A stretch of 63,910 bases of DNA from an uncultured Prevotellaceae bacterium (GTDB lineage: Bacteria > Bacteroidota > Bacteroidia > Bacteroidales > Bacteroidaceae), in contig CACZGH010000024.1 of NCBI GenBank assembly GCA_902780635.1, forward strand, positions 1 to 63,910, written 5' to 3'. The notes beneath the pieces were generated by a model that searched no databases, was not told where the DNA came from, and saw only the letters and a list, made by a program, of their open reading frames with translations. This document shows, one piece after another, positions 1-7,546 of this stretch (position 1 is its first letter; each line of letters begins with the position of its first letter). A program made the translations under genes and the position numbers.

Positions 1-95
1 CCTTTAACAAGTTCCTTAAAACGTCTGATTTTTATTTCTACTAATTTCATAATTCTATTATTTGTACCTTCTGCGTCTTGCATCTCCTTTTTCAT
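1..95 (-). CDS. possible partial CDS running off the left edge
   Basis: A minus-strand reading frame starts at the ATG at 95-93 and stays open to the edge of the window (31 codons). It begins MKKEMQDAEGTN and is rich in charged residues (Lys, Glu, Arg). It is too short to recognise. No TAnnTTTG promoter box was found just upstream. It may be the N-terminus of a real gene or a chance open frame. Confidence 0.25.
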   Translation of the reverse strand, partial: MKKEMQDAEGTNNRIMKLVEIKIRRFKELVK

Positions 96-140
96 TTCCC
101 TAAATTCCGCAGCACTTTAGTTAAACATTTTTTATAAGTT

Positions 141-165
141 CCTGAGCAACAAAAAGTTGCTCAGG
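141..165 (+). terminator. perfect 10-bp hairpin upstream of the IS remnant
   Basis: CCTGAGCAAC and GTTGCTCAGG form a perfect 10-bp stem around a five-A loop. The run that follows (ATTTTG) is only weakly T-rich. It could stop transcription coming in from the left edge, or be part of the left end of the transposase element that follows. Nothing else was seen in 96-234. Confidence 0.5.
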
Positions 166-234
166 ATTTTGTCATGTCAGATTTTTCACTTACCTTAGTG
201 CTGCAATTCAAGACAAGCAAAAATCATCAATGAC

Positions 235-447
235 ATGGTAAAGGTAAGCATTAAATCTGAAAAACTTACCCCTTTCGGTGGAATATTTCACGTAAGAGAA
301 CTATTTTCCCGATATGTGGGTTCTGTCATTGACAAGGAGCTGGGCCTGCGCTGCCCCTCCTTCGGGTATCAATACAGCGAGATTGTCGGTTCACTGTTGA
401 GCGTGTATTTCTGCGGCGGTGACTGTGTTGAAGATGTGACGAGCTAA
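235..447 (+). pseudogene. IS1380-family transposase, N-terminal remnant
   Basis: This 70-residue frame reads like the N-terminus of Bacteroidetes IS1380-family transposases: the KSEKLTPFGGIF opening, GLRCPSFGYQYSEIVGSL, and VYFCGGDCVEDVT. Full-length members have roughly 400 or more residues. Here the frame stops straight after the DVT motif, and the next recognisable sequence is a promoter and an unrelated membrane-protein gene. No DDE catalytic region remains, so the protein cannot be active. It marks an old insertion whose distal part has been deleted. The family call comes from remembered motifs. Confidence 0.75.
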
Positions 448-468
448 TGTGATTTCGATTTTTTTTCC

Positions 469-476
469 TACTTTTG
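469..476 (+). promoter_or_regulatory. -7 promoter box TACTTTTG, nearly leaderless
   Basis: TACTTTTG fits the Bacteroidetes -7 consensus TAnnTTTG exactly. Only four bases (CAAA) separate it from the ATG at 481, so transcription would start at or beside the start codon. No good TTTG box is visible 20 bases upstream, because that DNA is the end of the transposase remnant. Confidence 0.6.
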
Positions 477-480
477 CAAA

Positions 481-1950
481 ATGAATGACAAAGCACAACA
501 ATCAACCCCCCAGCATGACCCTCGCTGGTTATGGCCATCACTTTTGTTGGTGGCCGTAGGCTTTGTCACATTCTTCTCATATACCACATCGCCCTTGTAT
601 CCTGGCATCGGCGACAGCCCTGATTCGGCTATGTTTCAGATCATAGGCCGTTATTGGAGTCAGGGCGATATTCCTTATCAGTCGCTCTGGGACCTCAAAG
701 GACCTTATATCTTTCTGGTCAATGCGCTGGGATATGCCATGACAGGCACCCGTACTGGTGTTTTCCTGATACAGGTTGTTTTCCTCACACTGACACTTTT
801 CTTCACCTACATAACCCTTCGGCTGGCATTACGTCCTCGGGGAGCTCTGTTATGGTGCATCGCCTCGCTCCTGCCTTTGTCTTATATCTACGAGGGTGGT
901 AATCTGACAGAAGAGTACTTGTTGCCCTTTCTTTCCTTATCATTTTATTTGATTCTACGATGGTTGGTAAGATTTGAACGGACTGCTGAAGTGAACCATC
1001 CATCAATTGATGCGGCGGTGGAAGGAGTCACTTTTGCTTTATGTCTTTTCTCACGTCTCACCAACGCCCTCAGCCTCTGTGCCGCAATCGTTGTCATCTT
1101 AGTGGTCATGGTCAAAAAAAGACAATTTGCATTTTTTTTGAAGTATTTGATGTCATTTTTCTTGGGATTCCTTCTCATTACCATACCTTTTGTCAGTTTT
1201 TTTTCGTTTCACGGCGCTCTGTCAGATATGTTGAAAGCCACTTTGGTCTTTCCGTTCCAGTATGCGGTCAACGCCACACAGGATATTTTTGACGCTGGAG
1301 TCCACCATTTTGTCCTGAGTTATTTCTGTGCCATCGTCTTGCTGGTGATTGCTGTCACTCGCATCCTGAGAATGAAAACCATAACGGTACGCTCGTCTCT
1401 TTATCTGGCGGCATCGGTGTGCCCGCTGCTGTGGTTTTGCCATAGCAATGGATATGCACACTATGGGATGACAGTCTTTCCACTCTACGCCATCATCGTG
1501 ATGGAACTGGGTCAACGTGACTTCAAACCTGTACTAGCCATATTTGTTGCCGCAACTATCATAGGATGTGGCAGTAAAGTGCTTTATATGTGCAAAATGC
1601 TTCATTGGAACAACCCTGACGTGGCTCAATGTGGCCTGTTCCTCAGCCAGGCACCACGGGTTGACTATTCTTCCTTTGTCGCTTACAATGTCGACCCTAA
1701 TATTTACCTCTATCTTGATGCCCGTCCCGCTGTGCCCTTTTTCTGTCTCCAGGATTTTGTCGTGTCTCGCATTCCCAGCCTCCGTGACAGCCTTCGGAAT
1801 ACGTTTATCAATGGCAAGGTGAAGTGGATACTTGTATCTTACGCCCAGAGACCGATGCAACAAATGGTCGTCATAGACATTCTGAAACAGGATTACAAAG
1901 TGGAAAAAGAAGATGTCAACTCTAAGTTGGTACTTTTCAGTAAAAAATAG
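481..1950 (+). CDS. polytopic GT-C-type glycosyltransferase-like membrane protein
   Basis: This 489-residue protein has a short polar N-terminus followed by about ten hydrophobic segments. The first extracytoplasmic loop carries acidic motif GIGDSPDSAMF (residues 42-52) and then IPYQSLWDLKGP (about 64-75). That arrangement, an Asp-containing loop followed by PY..LWD.KGP, is typical of PMT/ArnT/RgtA-like GT-C enzymes. These transfer a sugar from a polyprenyl-phosphate donor on the outer face of the inner membrane. The acceptor cannot be told from sequence. Few positive residues are seen before the first membrane segment. The next in-frame Met (residue 51) lies after that segment, so the ATG at 481 is the likely start despite its tiny leader. 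Confidence 0.7.
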   Translation: MNDKAQQSTPQHDPRWLWPSLLLVAVGFVTFFSYTTSPLYPGIGDSPDSAMFQIIGRYWSQGDIPYQSLWDLKGPYIFLVNALGYAMTGTRTGVFLIQVVFLTLTLFFTYITLRLALRPRGALLWCIASLLPLSYIYEGGNLTEEYLLPFLSLSFYLILRWLVRFERTAEVNHPSIDAAVEGVTFALCLFSRLTNALSLCAAIVVILVVMVKKRQFAFFLKYLMSFFLGFLLITIPFVSFFSFHGALSDMLKATLVFPFQYAVNATQDIFDAGVHHFVLSYFCAIVLLVIAVTRILRMKTITVRSSLYLAASVCPLLWFCHSNGYAHYGMTVFPLYAIIVMELGQRDFKPVLAIFVAATIIGCGSKVLYMCKMLHWNNPDVAQCGLFLSQAPRVDYSSFVAYNVDPNIYLYLDARPAVPFFCLQDFVVSRIPSLRDSLRNTFINGKVKWILVSYAQRPMQQMVVIDILKQDYKVEKEDVNSKLVLFSKK

Positions 1951-1995
1951 TTCCCTTTCGGACAAATTTTTCAGGCCAAATGTAAAAAAAATATA

Positions 1996-2019
1996 AAATG
2001 TTACAAAGATGTAACATTT
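1996..2019. promoter_or_regulatory. inverted repeat, candidate operator or weak terminator
   Basis: AAATGTTACA and TGTAACATTT form a perfect 10-bp inverted repeat with a four-base spacer (AAGA). It ends 15 bases before the -7 box at 2035, so it covers the expected -33 region of the regulator gene downstream. It is AT-rich and is followed after three bases by nine T residues, so it might also end the transcript of the upstream membrane-protein gene. Confidence 0.55.
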
Positions 2020-2034
2020 ATCATTTTTTTTTAT

Positions 2035-2042
2035 TATATTTG
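2035..2042 (+). promoter_or_regulatory. -7 box TATATTTG for the AraC-type regulator gene
   Basis: TATATTTG matches TAnnTTTG and lies 46 bases before the ATG at 2089. The inverted repeat at 1996-2019 sits immediately upstream. Confidence 0.6.
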
Positions 2043-2088
2043 CAAAAAGAAAATTCCGTTTCATTTTTAACCTTTAAATCGGATAGAT

Positions 2089-2580
2089 ATGGCTAAGTAC
2101 AACATTACTGAAAAGAAAGAGAAAGAGGCGGCGTATCGTAGCCTAGTGAGTCCAAGACTGATGGATGAATTGAAGGAGAAAATTCTAAACATCATCCTTA
2201 TACAAAAAAAATATAAGGATAAGGACTACTCTGCAAAAAAACTCTCAGAGGACCTCGGCACAAACACCCGTTATATCTCCGCGGTGGTGAATGTGCGGTT
2301 CCATCAGAACTACACTTCCTTCGTCAATAAGTTCAGAATTGACGAGGCGATGACACTGCTCGTTGACAAACGTTACCAAGACCTCAACATGGAAGACATC
2401 AGCAATATGGTGGGCTTTGCCAACCGACAGTCTTTCTATGCATCGTTCTACAAAATCAATGGCATCACGCCAAGGGAATACAAGCAGCGGCATCTGGCCC
2501 AGCATCCATCCCTGAAAGACACGAAAAAAGAGTCAAAAAAAGGGGTCAAAAGGGTCAAGAAGGTCAAAATGGCAGTGTAA
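2089..2580 (+). CDS. AraC-type helix-turn-helix regulator
   Basis: The 163-residue protein has a basic N-terminus, an AraC/XylS-type double helix-turn-helix (about residues 45-138) and a Lys-rich tail. The second HTH is the clearest: MEDISNMVGFANRQSFYASF followed by GITPREYKQRH, the usual AraC signature. The first (YSAKKLSEDLGTNTRYISAVV) is also well formed. There is no sensor domain, so any signal must come from a partner or the protein acts constitutively. The last 20 codons are built from GGTCAA-like micro-repeats that encode KGVKRVKKVK. The stop lies one base before the DPP III start, so the two are probably co-transcribed and translationally coupled. The palindrome in its promoter suggests autoregulation, which is inference. 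Confidence 0.8.
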   Translation: MAKYNITEKKEKEAAYRSLVSPRLMDELKEKILNIILIQKKYKDKDYSAKKLSEDLGTNTRYISAVVNVRFHQNYTSFVNKFRIDEAMTLLVDKRYQDLNMEDISNMVGFANRQSFYASFYKINGITPREYKQRHLAQHPSLKDTKKESKKGVKRVKKVKMAV

Positions 2581-2581
2581 C

Positions 2582-4531
2582 ATGGTACATGATTTCCGCT
2601 ATGCCGGAGAGCGTTTCGCTGACTTGCAGATTTTAAGATATCAGCTGAACGGATTTGAAAATCTTAGCGTCCAGCAGAAACAATTAGTTTATTATCTTTC
2701 AAAGGCAACACTCTCCGGTCGCGATATCACTTTTGATCAGATGGGAAAATACAATCTCCGTATCAGGAAACTGATGGAGATTGTATATTCTTTGTATGTG
2801 GGACGTGATGACAGCACGGCATTCCAGCAACTCACCGTTTATCTCAAACGACTGTGGTTTTCTAACGGCATCTATCATCATTATGGATGCCATAAAATCA
2901 TGCCTGAGTTTTCATCCCAGTATCTCAGCACGCTTGTATCCAACATCGACAGCGCTCTGTTGCCTCTCCTTCCAGGGCAGACGGTAGCGGAAATGATGGA
3001 TGAACTCTTCCCCGTCATCTTTGACCCTCAAGTGTGGCCAAAAAGAGTGAACAAGGCTGATGGAGAAGACCTCGTGCTCACTTCCGCCTGCAATTTCTAT
3101 GAAGGCGTCACACAGCGCGAGGTAGAGGACTATTATGCCCAGAAAAAGGATCCCAGCGACCCACAGCCACCGTCGTGGGGTCTGAACAGCAAGTTGGTCA
3201 GAACGGCTGATGGACTTCAGGAGTTGGTATGGCGTGAAGGCGGCATGTACTCTCAGGCCATCACACAAATCGTCTATTGGCTGGAGAAAGCGAGGGATGT
3301 GGCGGAGAATGAGCAGCAGGCTCGTGTCATCACCACCCTTATCCAGTATTATCAGACAGGAGACTTGAGCATCTTCGATCAATATTCCATCGAATGGGTC
3401 AACTGTCATGACGGAGACATCGACTTTATCAATGGCTTTATAGAAGTATATGGCGACCCACTCGGCCTAAAAGCCACATGGGAGGGAATCGTCCAATACA
3501 AAGACCAGGTGGCCACACAACGCACACGCAAAATCAGCGACAACGCACAGTGGTTTGAAGACCACTCGCCAGTGGATCCCAGATTCCGCAAGCCAATAGT
3601 CAAAGGGGTGGTGGCTAATGTGGTCTGTGCCGCCATGCTCGGCGGTGAAGAGTATCCGTCGACAGCGATCGGCATCAATCTGCCCAACGCAGACTGGATC
3701 AGGGCTGAGCACGGAAGCAAGAGTGTCACAATCGGCAACCTTACCGACGCCTACAACAAAGCGGCTCATGGCAACGGAATGAAAGAGGAGTTTGTCATCG
3801 ACAAGCCAACACTTGCTCTCATCGAACAATATGGCGATCTCTGCGACGACCTCCACACCGACCTCCATGAATGTCTGGGACATGGCAGCGGACAACTGTT
3901 GCCAGCAACTTCTCCCGACGCTCTGAAAGCATATGGCAACACCATCGAGGAAGCACGCGCTGACCTCTTTGGGCTCTATTACATCGCTGACAAAAAACTC
4001 ATCCAACTGGGACTGCTTCCCGATGAGAATGCCTATCAGGCGCAGTATTACTCCTATATGCTCAACGGACTACTCACGCAACTGACACGTATCCGACCGG
4101 GGCATCAGATAGAGGAGGCGCACATGCGCAACCGCGCGCTCATCGCACGGTGGGCACTGCATCACTCTAACGGCGCAGTGGAACTCATCCGGCGGGAGGG
4201 CAAGACATTCGTGAAAGTCAACGACTACACTCGCCTGCGCACACTCTTTGCCACCTTGCTCGCTGAAATACAACGCATCAAAAGCGAAGGTGACTATGAG
4301 GCTGCACGTGAGCTGGTTGAGACATACGCTATCAAGGTGGACGAACAGTTACATCAGGAGATTCTCGACCGTTACCAGCGGCTCAACTTGGCGCCGTATA
4401 AGGGTTTTCTCAATCCATGGATGAAACCCGTCGTCAACACAGAGGGAGAAATCACAGACATCGTGCTCGACTACTCCGAATCCTTCACAGAGCAAATGAT
4501 GCGCTACTCCAAAGAATACTCTTTCCTCTAA
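2582..4531 (+). CDS. dipeptidyl peptidase III (peptidase family M49)
   Basis: A 649-residue zinc exopeptidase that removes dipeptides from peptide N-termini. The family's six-residue zinc motif HExxxH is present as HECLGH (residues 429-434), followed by the second motif EEARAD (about 456-461) that supplies the third zinc ligand. The length suits bacterial M49 proteins. The N-terminus (FRYAGERFADLQILRY) starts within the conserved fold and has no signal peptide, so this copy should be cytoplasmic, whereas some Bacteroides homologues carry an export signal. The ATG is one base after the regulator's stop codon, which supports this start. Confidence 0.92.
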   Translation: MVHDFRYAGERFADLQILRYQLNGFENLSVQQKQLVYYLSKATLSGRDITFDQMGKYNLRIRKLMEIVYSLYVGRDDSTAFQQLTVYLKRLWFSNGIYHHYGCHKIMPEFSSQYLSTLVSNIDSALLPLLPGQTVAEMMDELFPVIFDPQVWPKRVNKADGEDLVLTSACNFYEGVTQREVEDYYAQKKDPSDPQPPSWGLNSKLVRTADGLQELVWREGGMYSQAITQIVYWLEKARDVAENEQQARVITTLIQYYQTGDLSIFDQYSIEWVNCHDGDIDFINGFIEVYGDPLGLKATWEGIVQYKDQVATQRTRKISDNAQWFEDHSPVDPRFRKPIVKGVVANVVCAAMLGGEEYPSTAIGINLPNADWIRAEHGSKSVTIGNLTDAYNKAAHGNGMKEEFVIDKPTLALIEQYGDLCDDLHTDLHECLGHGSGQLLPATSPDALKAYGNTIEEARADLFGLYYIADKKLIQLGLLPDENAYQAQYYSYMLNGLLTQLTRIRPGHQIEEAHMRNRALIARWALHHSNGAVELIRREGKTFVKVNDYTRLRTLFATLLAEIQRIKSEGDYEAARELVETYAIKVDEQLHQEILDRYQRLNLAPYKGFLNPWMKPVVNTEGEITDIVLDYSESFTEQMMRYSKEYSFL

Positions 4532-4730
4532 CCTGAAAGTCAAACAGATTTGTAAGGACGGCGAAGGTCAAACAGATATATAAGGACAGTAAAAGTCAAA
4601 CAGATATGCAAGGACGGTGAAAGTCAAACAGATCTGCAAGGACGGCCTGAAAGTCAAACAGATATGCAAGGACGGTGAAAGTCAAACAGATATGCAAGGA
4701 CGGTGAAAGTCAAACAGATCTGCAAGGACG
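4532..4730. repeat. tandem repeat, seven units of 28-30 bp
   Basis: About seven head-to-tail copies of a unit with the core AAAGTCAAACAGAT, then (A/C)TGCAAGGACGG, joined by GTG or CCTG. The first two copies are the most diverged. There are no unique spacers, so this is not a CRISPR array. It starts right after the DPP III stop codon. The unit's opening (CCTGAAAGTCAAACAG) resembles the left edge of the adjoining palindromic element (CCTGAAAGGCCAACAG), so it may have been amplified from that edge. Confidence 0.85.
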
Positions 4731-4919
4731 GCCTGAAAGGCCAACAGCTATTAGCCCAGGGCAACGCCCTGGGTAAATGCAACCAGCAGAAATGCAGTTC
4801 GCCCTGTAAGGGCAAAAGAACTAACATTAAAGCTTTTGCCCTTACAGGGCGAGTCCTTCTCATCACGCTCTAAACCCAGGGCGTTGCCCCGGGCTAATTT
4901 CTCGCTGGCCTTTCAGGCC
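4730..4919. repeat. 190-bp palindromic extragenic element
   Basis: Three nested pairs of inverted arms: GGCCTGAAAGGCC (4730-4742) with GGCCTTTCAGGCC (4907-4919); a 24-base arm at 4751-4774 with its complement at 4874-4897 (one mismatch), each containing the self-complementary core GCCCAGGGCAACGCCCTGGG or a variant; and a perfect 19-base pair at 4800-4818 and 4833-4851. The whole could fold into one long cruciform or RNA hairpin. It looks like the REP-like elements found between genes in Bacteroidales. The rest of the gap (4920-5002) holds no clear promoter. Confidence 0.8.
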
Positions 4920-5002
4920 GAATAAATAAAAATTCATTTGCGTCACGACGGATCAATTGCTAATTCTGTACTCCTCAACTCCTAAAAAATAAACTCCAAA
5001 CA

Positions 5003-5626
5003 ATGAGCTCCTTAGAACATATTGAAGAAAAAGTAAAAGAAATCAAACGTTCCTTCCGGCTACTGATGAATGGGGTGGCTTCGCACTCCATGCGAGAGAA
5101 AGGCCTCGACTATCATCTCAACTGGGGTGTCTCTTTCATCGACCTTAAGAAGATGGCAGCAGAATATGATAAGGACCTGCACCTGGCTATCGCACTGTGG
5201 AAAGAGAATATACGCGAATGCAAAATACTGGCCACCCTGCTCATGCCACCAGAGGAGATGACAAGCGACCTCGCAGAGTTGTGGATGGAGCAGACCGACT
5301 CGCAGGAGATTGCTGAGATGCTGGCTTTCAACCTCTTGCAATATGTCGACGAGGCGCCCGAGTGGGCCTTCAAATGGATAGCAAGTGGAGAGACATATCA
5401 TCAGATCACGGGATATGCTATCCTCTCCCGCCTGCTGATGAGCGGACAGACTCCCGACGTGCGAGGTATCAACGAACTGATCGATCAGGCTCTCACAGCC
5501 CTTGATGAGGAAGCTTTGCCCGTGAGACACGCAGCCTACACCTGCCTCCAGCGGCTCTCCCAGGTAGATGATACCTTCCTCAGCATAGTCAATGCCGCCG
5601 TGAAACAAAAGGGATTGATTTTTTAG
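5003..5626 (+). CDS. AlkD-like DNA alkylation repair / HEAT-repeat protein
   Basis: A 207-residue, all-helical protein resembling the bacterial DNA_alkylation (AlkD-like) family, whose best-known members are glycosylases that remove alkylated purines using a curved stack of HEAT-like repeats. The family-like segment LDLHLAIALWKENIREC-type (around residues 58-74), followed by ATLLMPPEEM, and later Trp-rich helices (APEWAFKWIA) support this. It is slightly shorter than typical AlkD (about 225-240 residues). Catalytic activity is not certain, since many small members are uncharacterised. It stands alone between repeats and the Fur-like gene. Confidence 0.65.
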   Translation: MSSLEHIEEKVKEIKRSFRLLMNGVASHSMREKGLDYHLNWGVSFIDLKKMAAEYDKDLHLAIALWKENIRECKILATLLMPPEEMTSDLAELWMEQTDSQEIAEMLAFNLLQYVDEAPEWAFKWIASGETYHQITGYAILSRLLMSGQTPDVRGINELIDQALTALDEEALPVRHAAYTCLQRLSQVDDTFLSIVNAAVKQKGLIF

Positions 5627-5628
5627 CA

Positions 5629-5728
5629 CAAATAAATTTGGCTTTTCCCTCGTTTAATGGCACTTTGGCTTCGCCGAAGTTACTTTCACTCGGAAAAGCT
5701 CAAATAAATTTGGCTTTTCCCTCGTTTA
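5629..5728. repeat. duplicated 28-bp promoter-associated sequence
   Basis: The same 28 bases, beginning CAAATAAATTTGGCTTTTCC, occur at 5629-5656 and 5701-5728. The second copy carries the TTTG box of the promoter at 5709-5740. The first copy is followed by GGCACTTTG instead of a proper TAnnTTTG, so it looks like a decayed copy of the same promoter segment. A small hairpin (CTTCGCCGAAG) lies between them. Confidence 0.75.
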
Positions 5729-5740
5729 TTCGTAACTTTG
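5709..5740 (+). promoter_or_regulatory. promoter of the Fur-family / purA / hisS genes
   Basis: A TTTG at 5709-5712 and TAACTTTG at 5733-5740 are separated by 20 bases, the expected Bacteroidetes spacing. The ATG of the Fur-like gene follows 25 bases later. Confidence 0.7.
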
Positions 5741-5765
5741 TCCGGTTTTTAAGTGCGACGGCAGT

Positions 5766-6263
5766 ATGGACGAAAGCATCATGCAAAAAGTGAGGGGTAC
5801 TCTCACTTCATATCTTGAGGAAAACAAGCGCCGGAAAACCCCTGAACGTTTTGCCATCCTTGAGGCCATCTATAATATGAATGGCCATTTTACCCTGGAA
5901 GAACTGGGAGAACAGATGGAGAAAAACAATTTCAGGGTCAGTCGTGCCACACTCTATAATGCCATCCATCTTTTCATCCAACTCAGGCTGGTGGTGAAGC
6001 ACACCTTTCAGCAAGGCACCAAATATGAGGCCAGTTTCCATAACGACAACCACTGTCACCAGATCTGCACTGTTTGCGGCAAGGTGAAAGAGGTGAATGC
6101 CACCCATGTGGGGCATCTGGTCGATGACGTGAAGCTGAAAAGATTTCACAAAGATGGTTTCGCACTTTATATTTATGGCATTTGCAGCTCTTGCCAGACC
6201 AGAATGGCACGCATGAAGAATAAAAAAGTGAAAAGTACTAAAAAAACAGATATAAAAAAATGA
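5766..6263 (+). CDS. Fur-family metalloregulator
   Basis: A 165-residue repressor. A winged helix occupies residues 1-85 (TPERFAILEAIY, then RVSRATLYNAIHLFIQL as the recognition region). The C-terminal dimerisation domain has HCHQICTVCGK (His96, His98, Cys101, Cys104) and CSSCQ (Cys140, Cys143), the two CxxC pairs of the structural zinc site. Whether it senses iron, peroxide or zinc cannot be decided from sequence. The tail is Lys-rich. Its stop overlaps the purA start by four bases (ATGA), so it heads the purA-hisS operon, an arrangement seen in related Bacteroidales. Confidence 0.88.
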   Translation: MDESIMQKVRGTLTSYLEENKRRKTPERFAILEAIYNMNGHFTLEELGEQMEKNNFRVSRATLYNAIHLFIQLRLVVKHTFQQGTKYEASFHNDNHCHQICTVCGKVKEVNATHVGHLVDDVKLKRFHKDGFALYIYGICSSCQTRMARMKNKKVKSTKKTDIKK

Positions 6264-7534
6264 AAACAGGTAAAGCGGATGTCCTGCTCGGACTACAGTG
6301 GGGCGACGAAGGAAAAGGAAAAGTAGTGGATGTGCTCACACCTCACTATGATATCATCGCAAGGTTTCAAGGCGGACCCAACGCAGGGCATACCCTGGAG
6401 TTTGAGGGACAAAAATATGTGCTAAGAAGCATACCTTCCGGCATCTTCCAGGGAGGGAAAGTCAATATCATCGGAAATGGCGTCGTCCTGGCACCCGACT
6501 TGTTCATGGATGAGGCCATGGATCTGGAGAAAAGCGGGCATGAACTGCGCTCACGGCTCCACATCTCACGCAAGGCACATCTCATCATGCCCACACACCG
6601 TCTGCTCGACGCAGCTCTTGAGGCCGCTAAAGGAAAGAGCAAGGTGGGCACTACCGGAAAAGGTATCGGTCCGACGTACACCGACAAGGTGTCACGCAAT
6701 GGTCTGAGAGTAGGCGACATCTTCGAGGGGTTCGAGGAGAAATATGCCGCACACAAGGCACGCCATGAGCAGATGCTGCAGTCGTTAGGCTACACCGACT
6801 ATGATATCTCTGAAGTGGAGAAGAAGTGGCTCAAAGGCGTTGAATATCTCAGGCAGTTCCCCATCGTAGACAGCGAGCACGAGATCAATGGTCTGCTGAA
6901 AGAGGGTAAGTCCATCCTCTGCGAGGGAGCACAGGGCACTATGCTCGATGTCGATTTCGGCAGCTATCCTTTCGTCACCTCCTCCAACACGATCTGCGCG
7001 GGTGCCTGCACAGGACTGGGCATCGGACCTAACAAAATAGGCGAGGTCTATGGCATCATGAAAGCTTACTGCACAAGAGTGGGAGCAGGACCATTCCCAA
7101 CAGAACTGTTCGACGAGACAGGGGCTGAGATACGTCGCCTCGGACATGAGTATGGCGCTGTCACTGGACGTGAAAGACGATGTGGATGGATCGACCTCGT
7201 GGCTCTGAGATACTCGATTATGGTCAATGGCGTCACGCGGCTGATCATGATGAAGAGCGATGTGCTCGACGCCTTCGACACCATCAAAGCATGTGTGGCC
7301 TATAAGTACAAGGGTAAGGAAATCAAAGACTTCCCGTATAATATCGAACATGACATCGAGCCCGTCTATGTGGAACTGCCGGGATGGAAGACCGACATGA
7401 CACACTTCACCAGCGAGGAGCAGTTCCCCAAAGCTTTTGCTGACTATATCCAATTCCTCGAAACACAACTGGAGACGCCCATCTGCATCATTTCCATCGG
7501 TCCAGACCGCGAGCAGACCATTGTGAGAAAATAA
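6260..7534 (+). CDS. purA: adenylosuccinate synthase
   Basis: A 424-residue cytoplasmic enzyme that joins IMP and aspartate using GTP, the first committed step to AMP. The N-terminal P-loop region LLGLQWGDEGKGKVVDV, GGPNAGHT, the IMP loop KVGTTGKGIGPTYTDK, CEGAQGTMLD, and GRERRCGWIDL are all present, and the length is normal. The start overlaps the Fur-like gene's stop by four bases, indicating translational coupling. hisS follows 12 bases downstream. Confidence 0.97.
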   Translation: MKTGKADVLLGLQWGDEGKGKVVDVLTPHYDIIARFQGGPNAGHTLEFEGQKYVLRSIPSGIFQGGKVNIIGNGVVLAPDLFMDEAMDLEKSGHELRSRLHISRKAHLIMPTHRLLDAALEAAKGKSKVGTTGKGIGPTYTDKVSRNGLRVGDIFEGFEEKYAAHKARHEQMLQSLGYTDYDISEVEKKWLKGVEYLRQFPIVDSEHEINGLLKEGKSILCEGAQGTMLDVDFGSYPFVTSSNTICAGACTGLGIGPNKIGEVYGIMKAYCTRVGAGPFPTELFDETGAEIRRLGHEYGAVTGRERRCGWIDLVALRYSIMVNGVTRLIMMKSDVLDAFDTIKACVAYKYKGKEIKDFPYNIEHDIEPVYVELPGWKTDMTHFTSEEQFPKAFADYIQFLETQLETPICIISIGPDREQTIVRK

Positions 7535-7546
7535 CCAACCACAAAA

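Noticed and set aside
4532-4730. Regular 28-30-bp repeats resembling a CRISPR array
   Set aside because: Units are directly adjacent with only 1-4 variable bases between them, no spacers, and no cas genes nearby.
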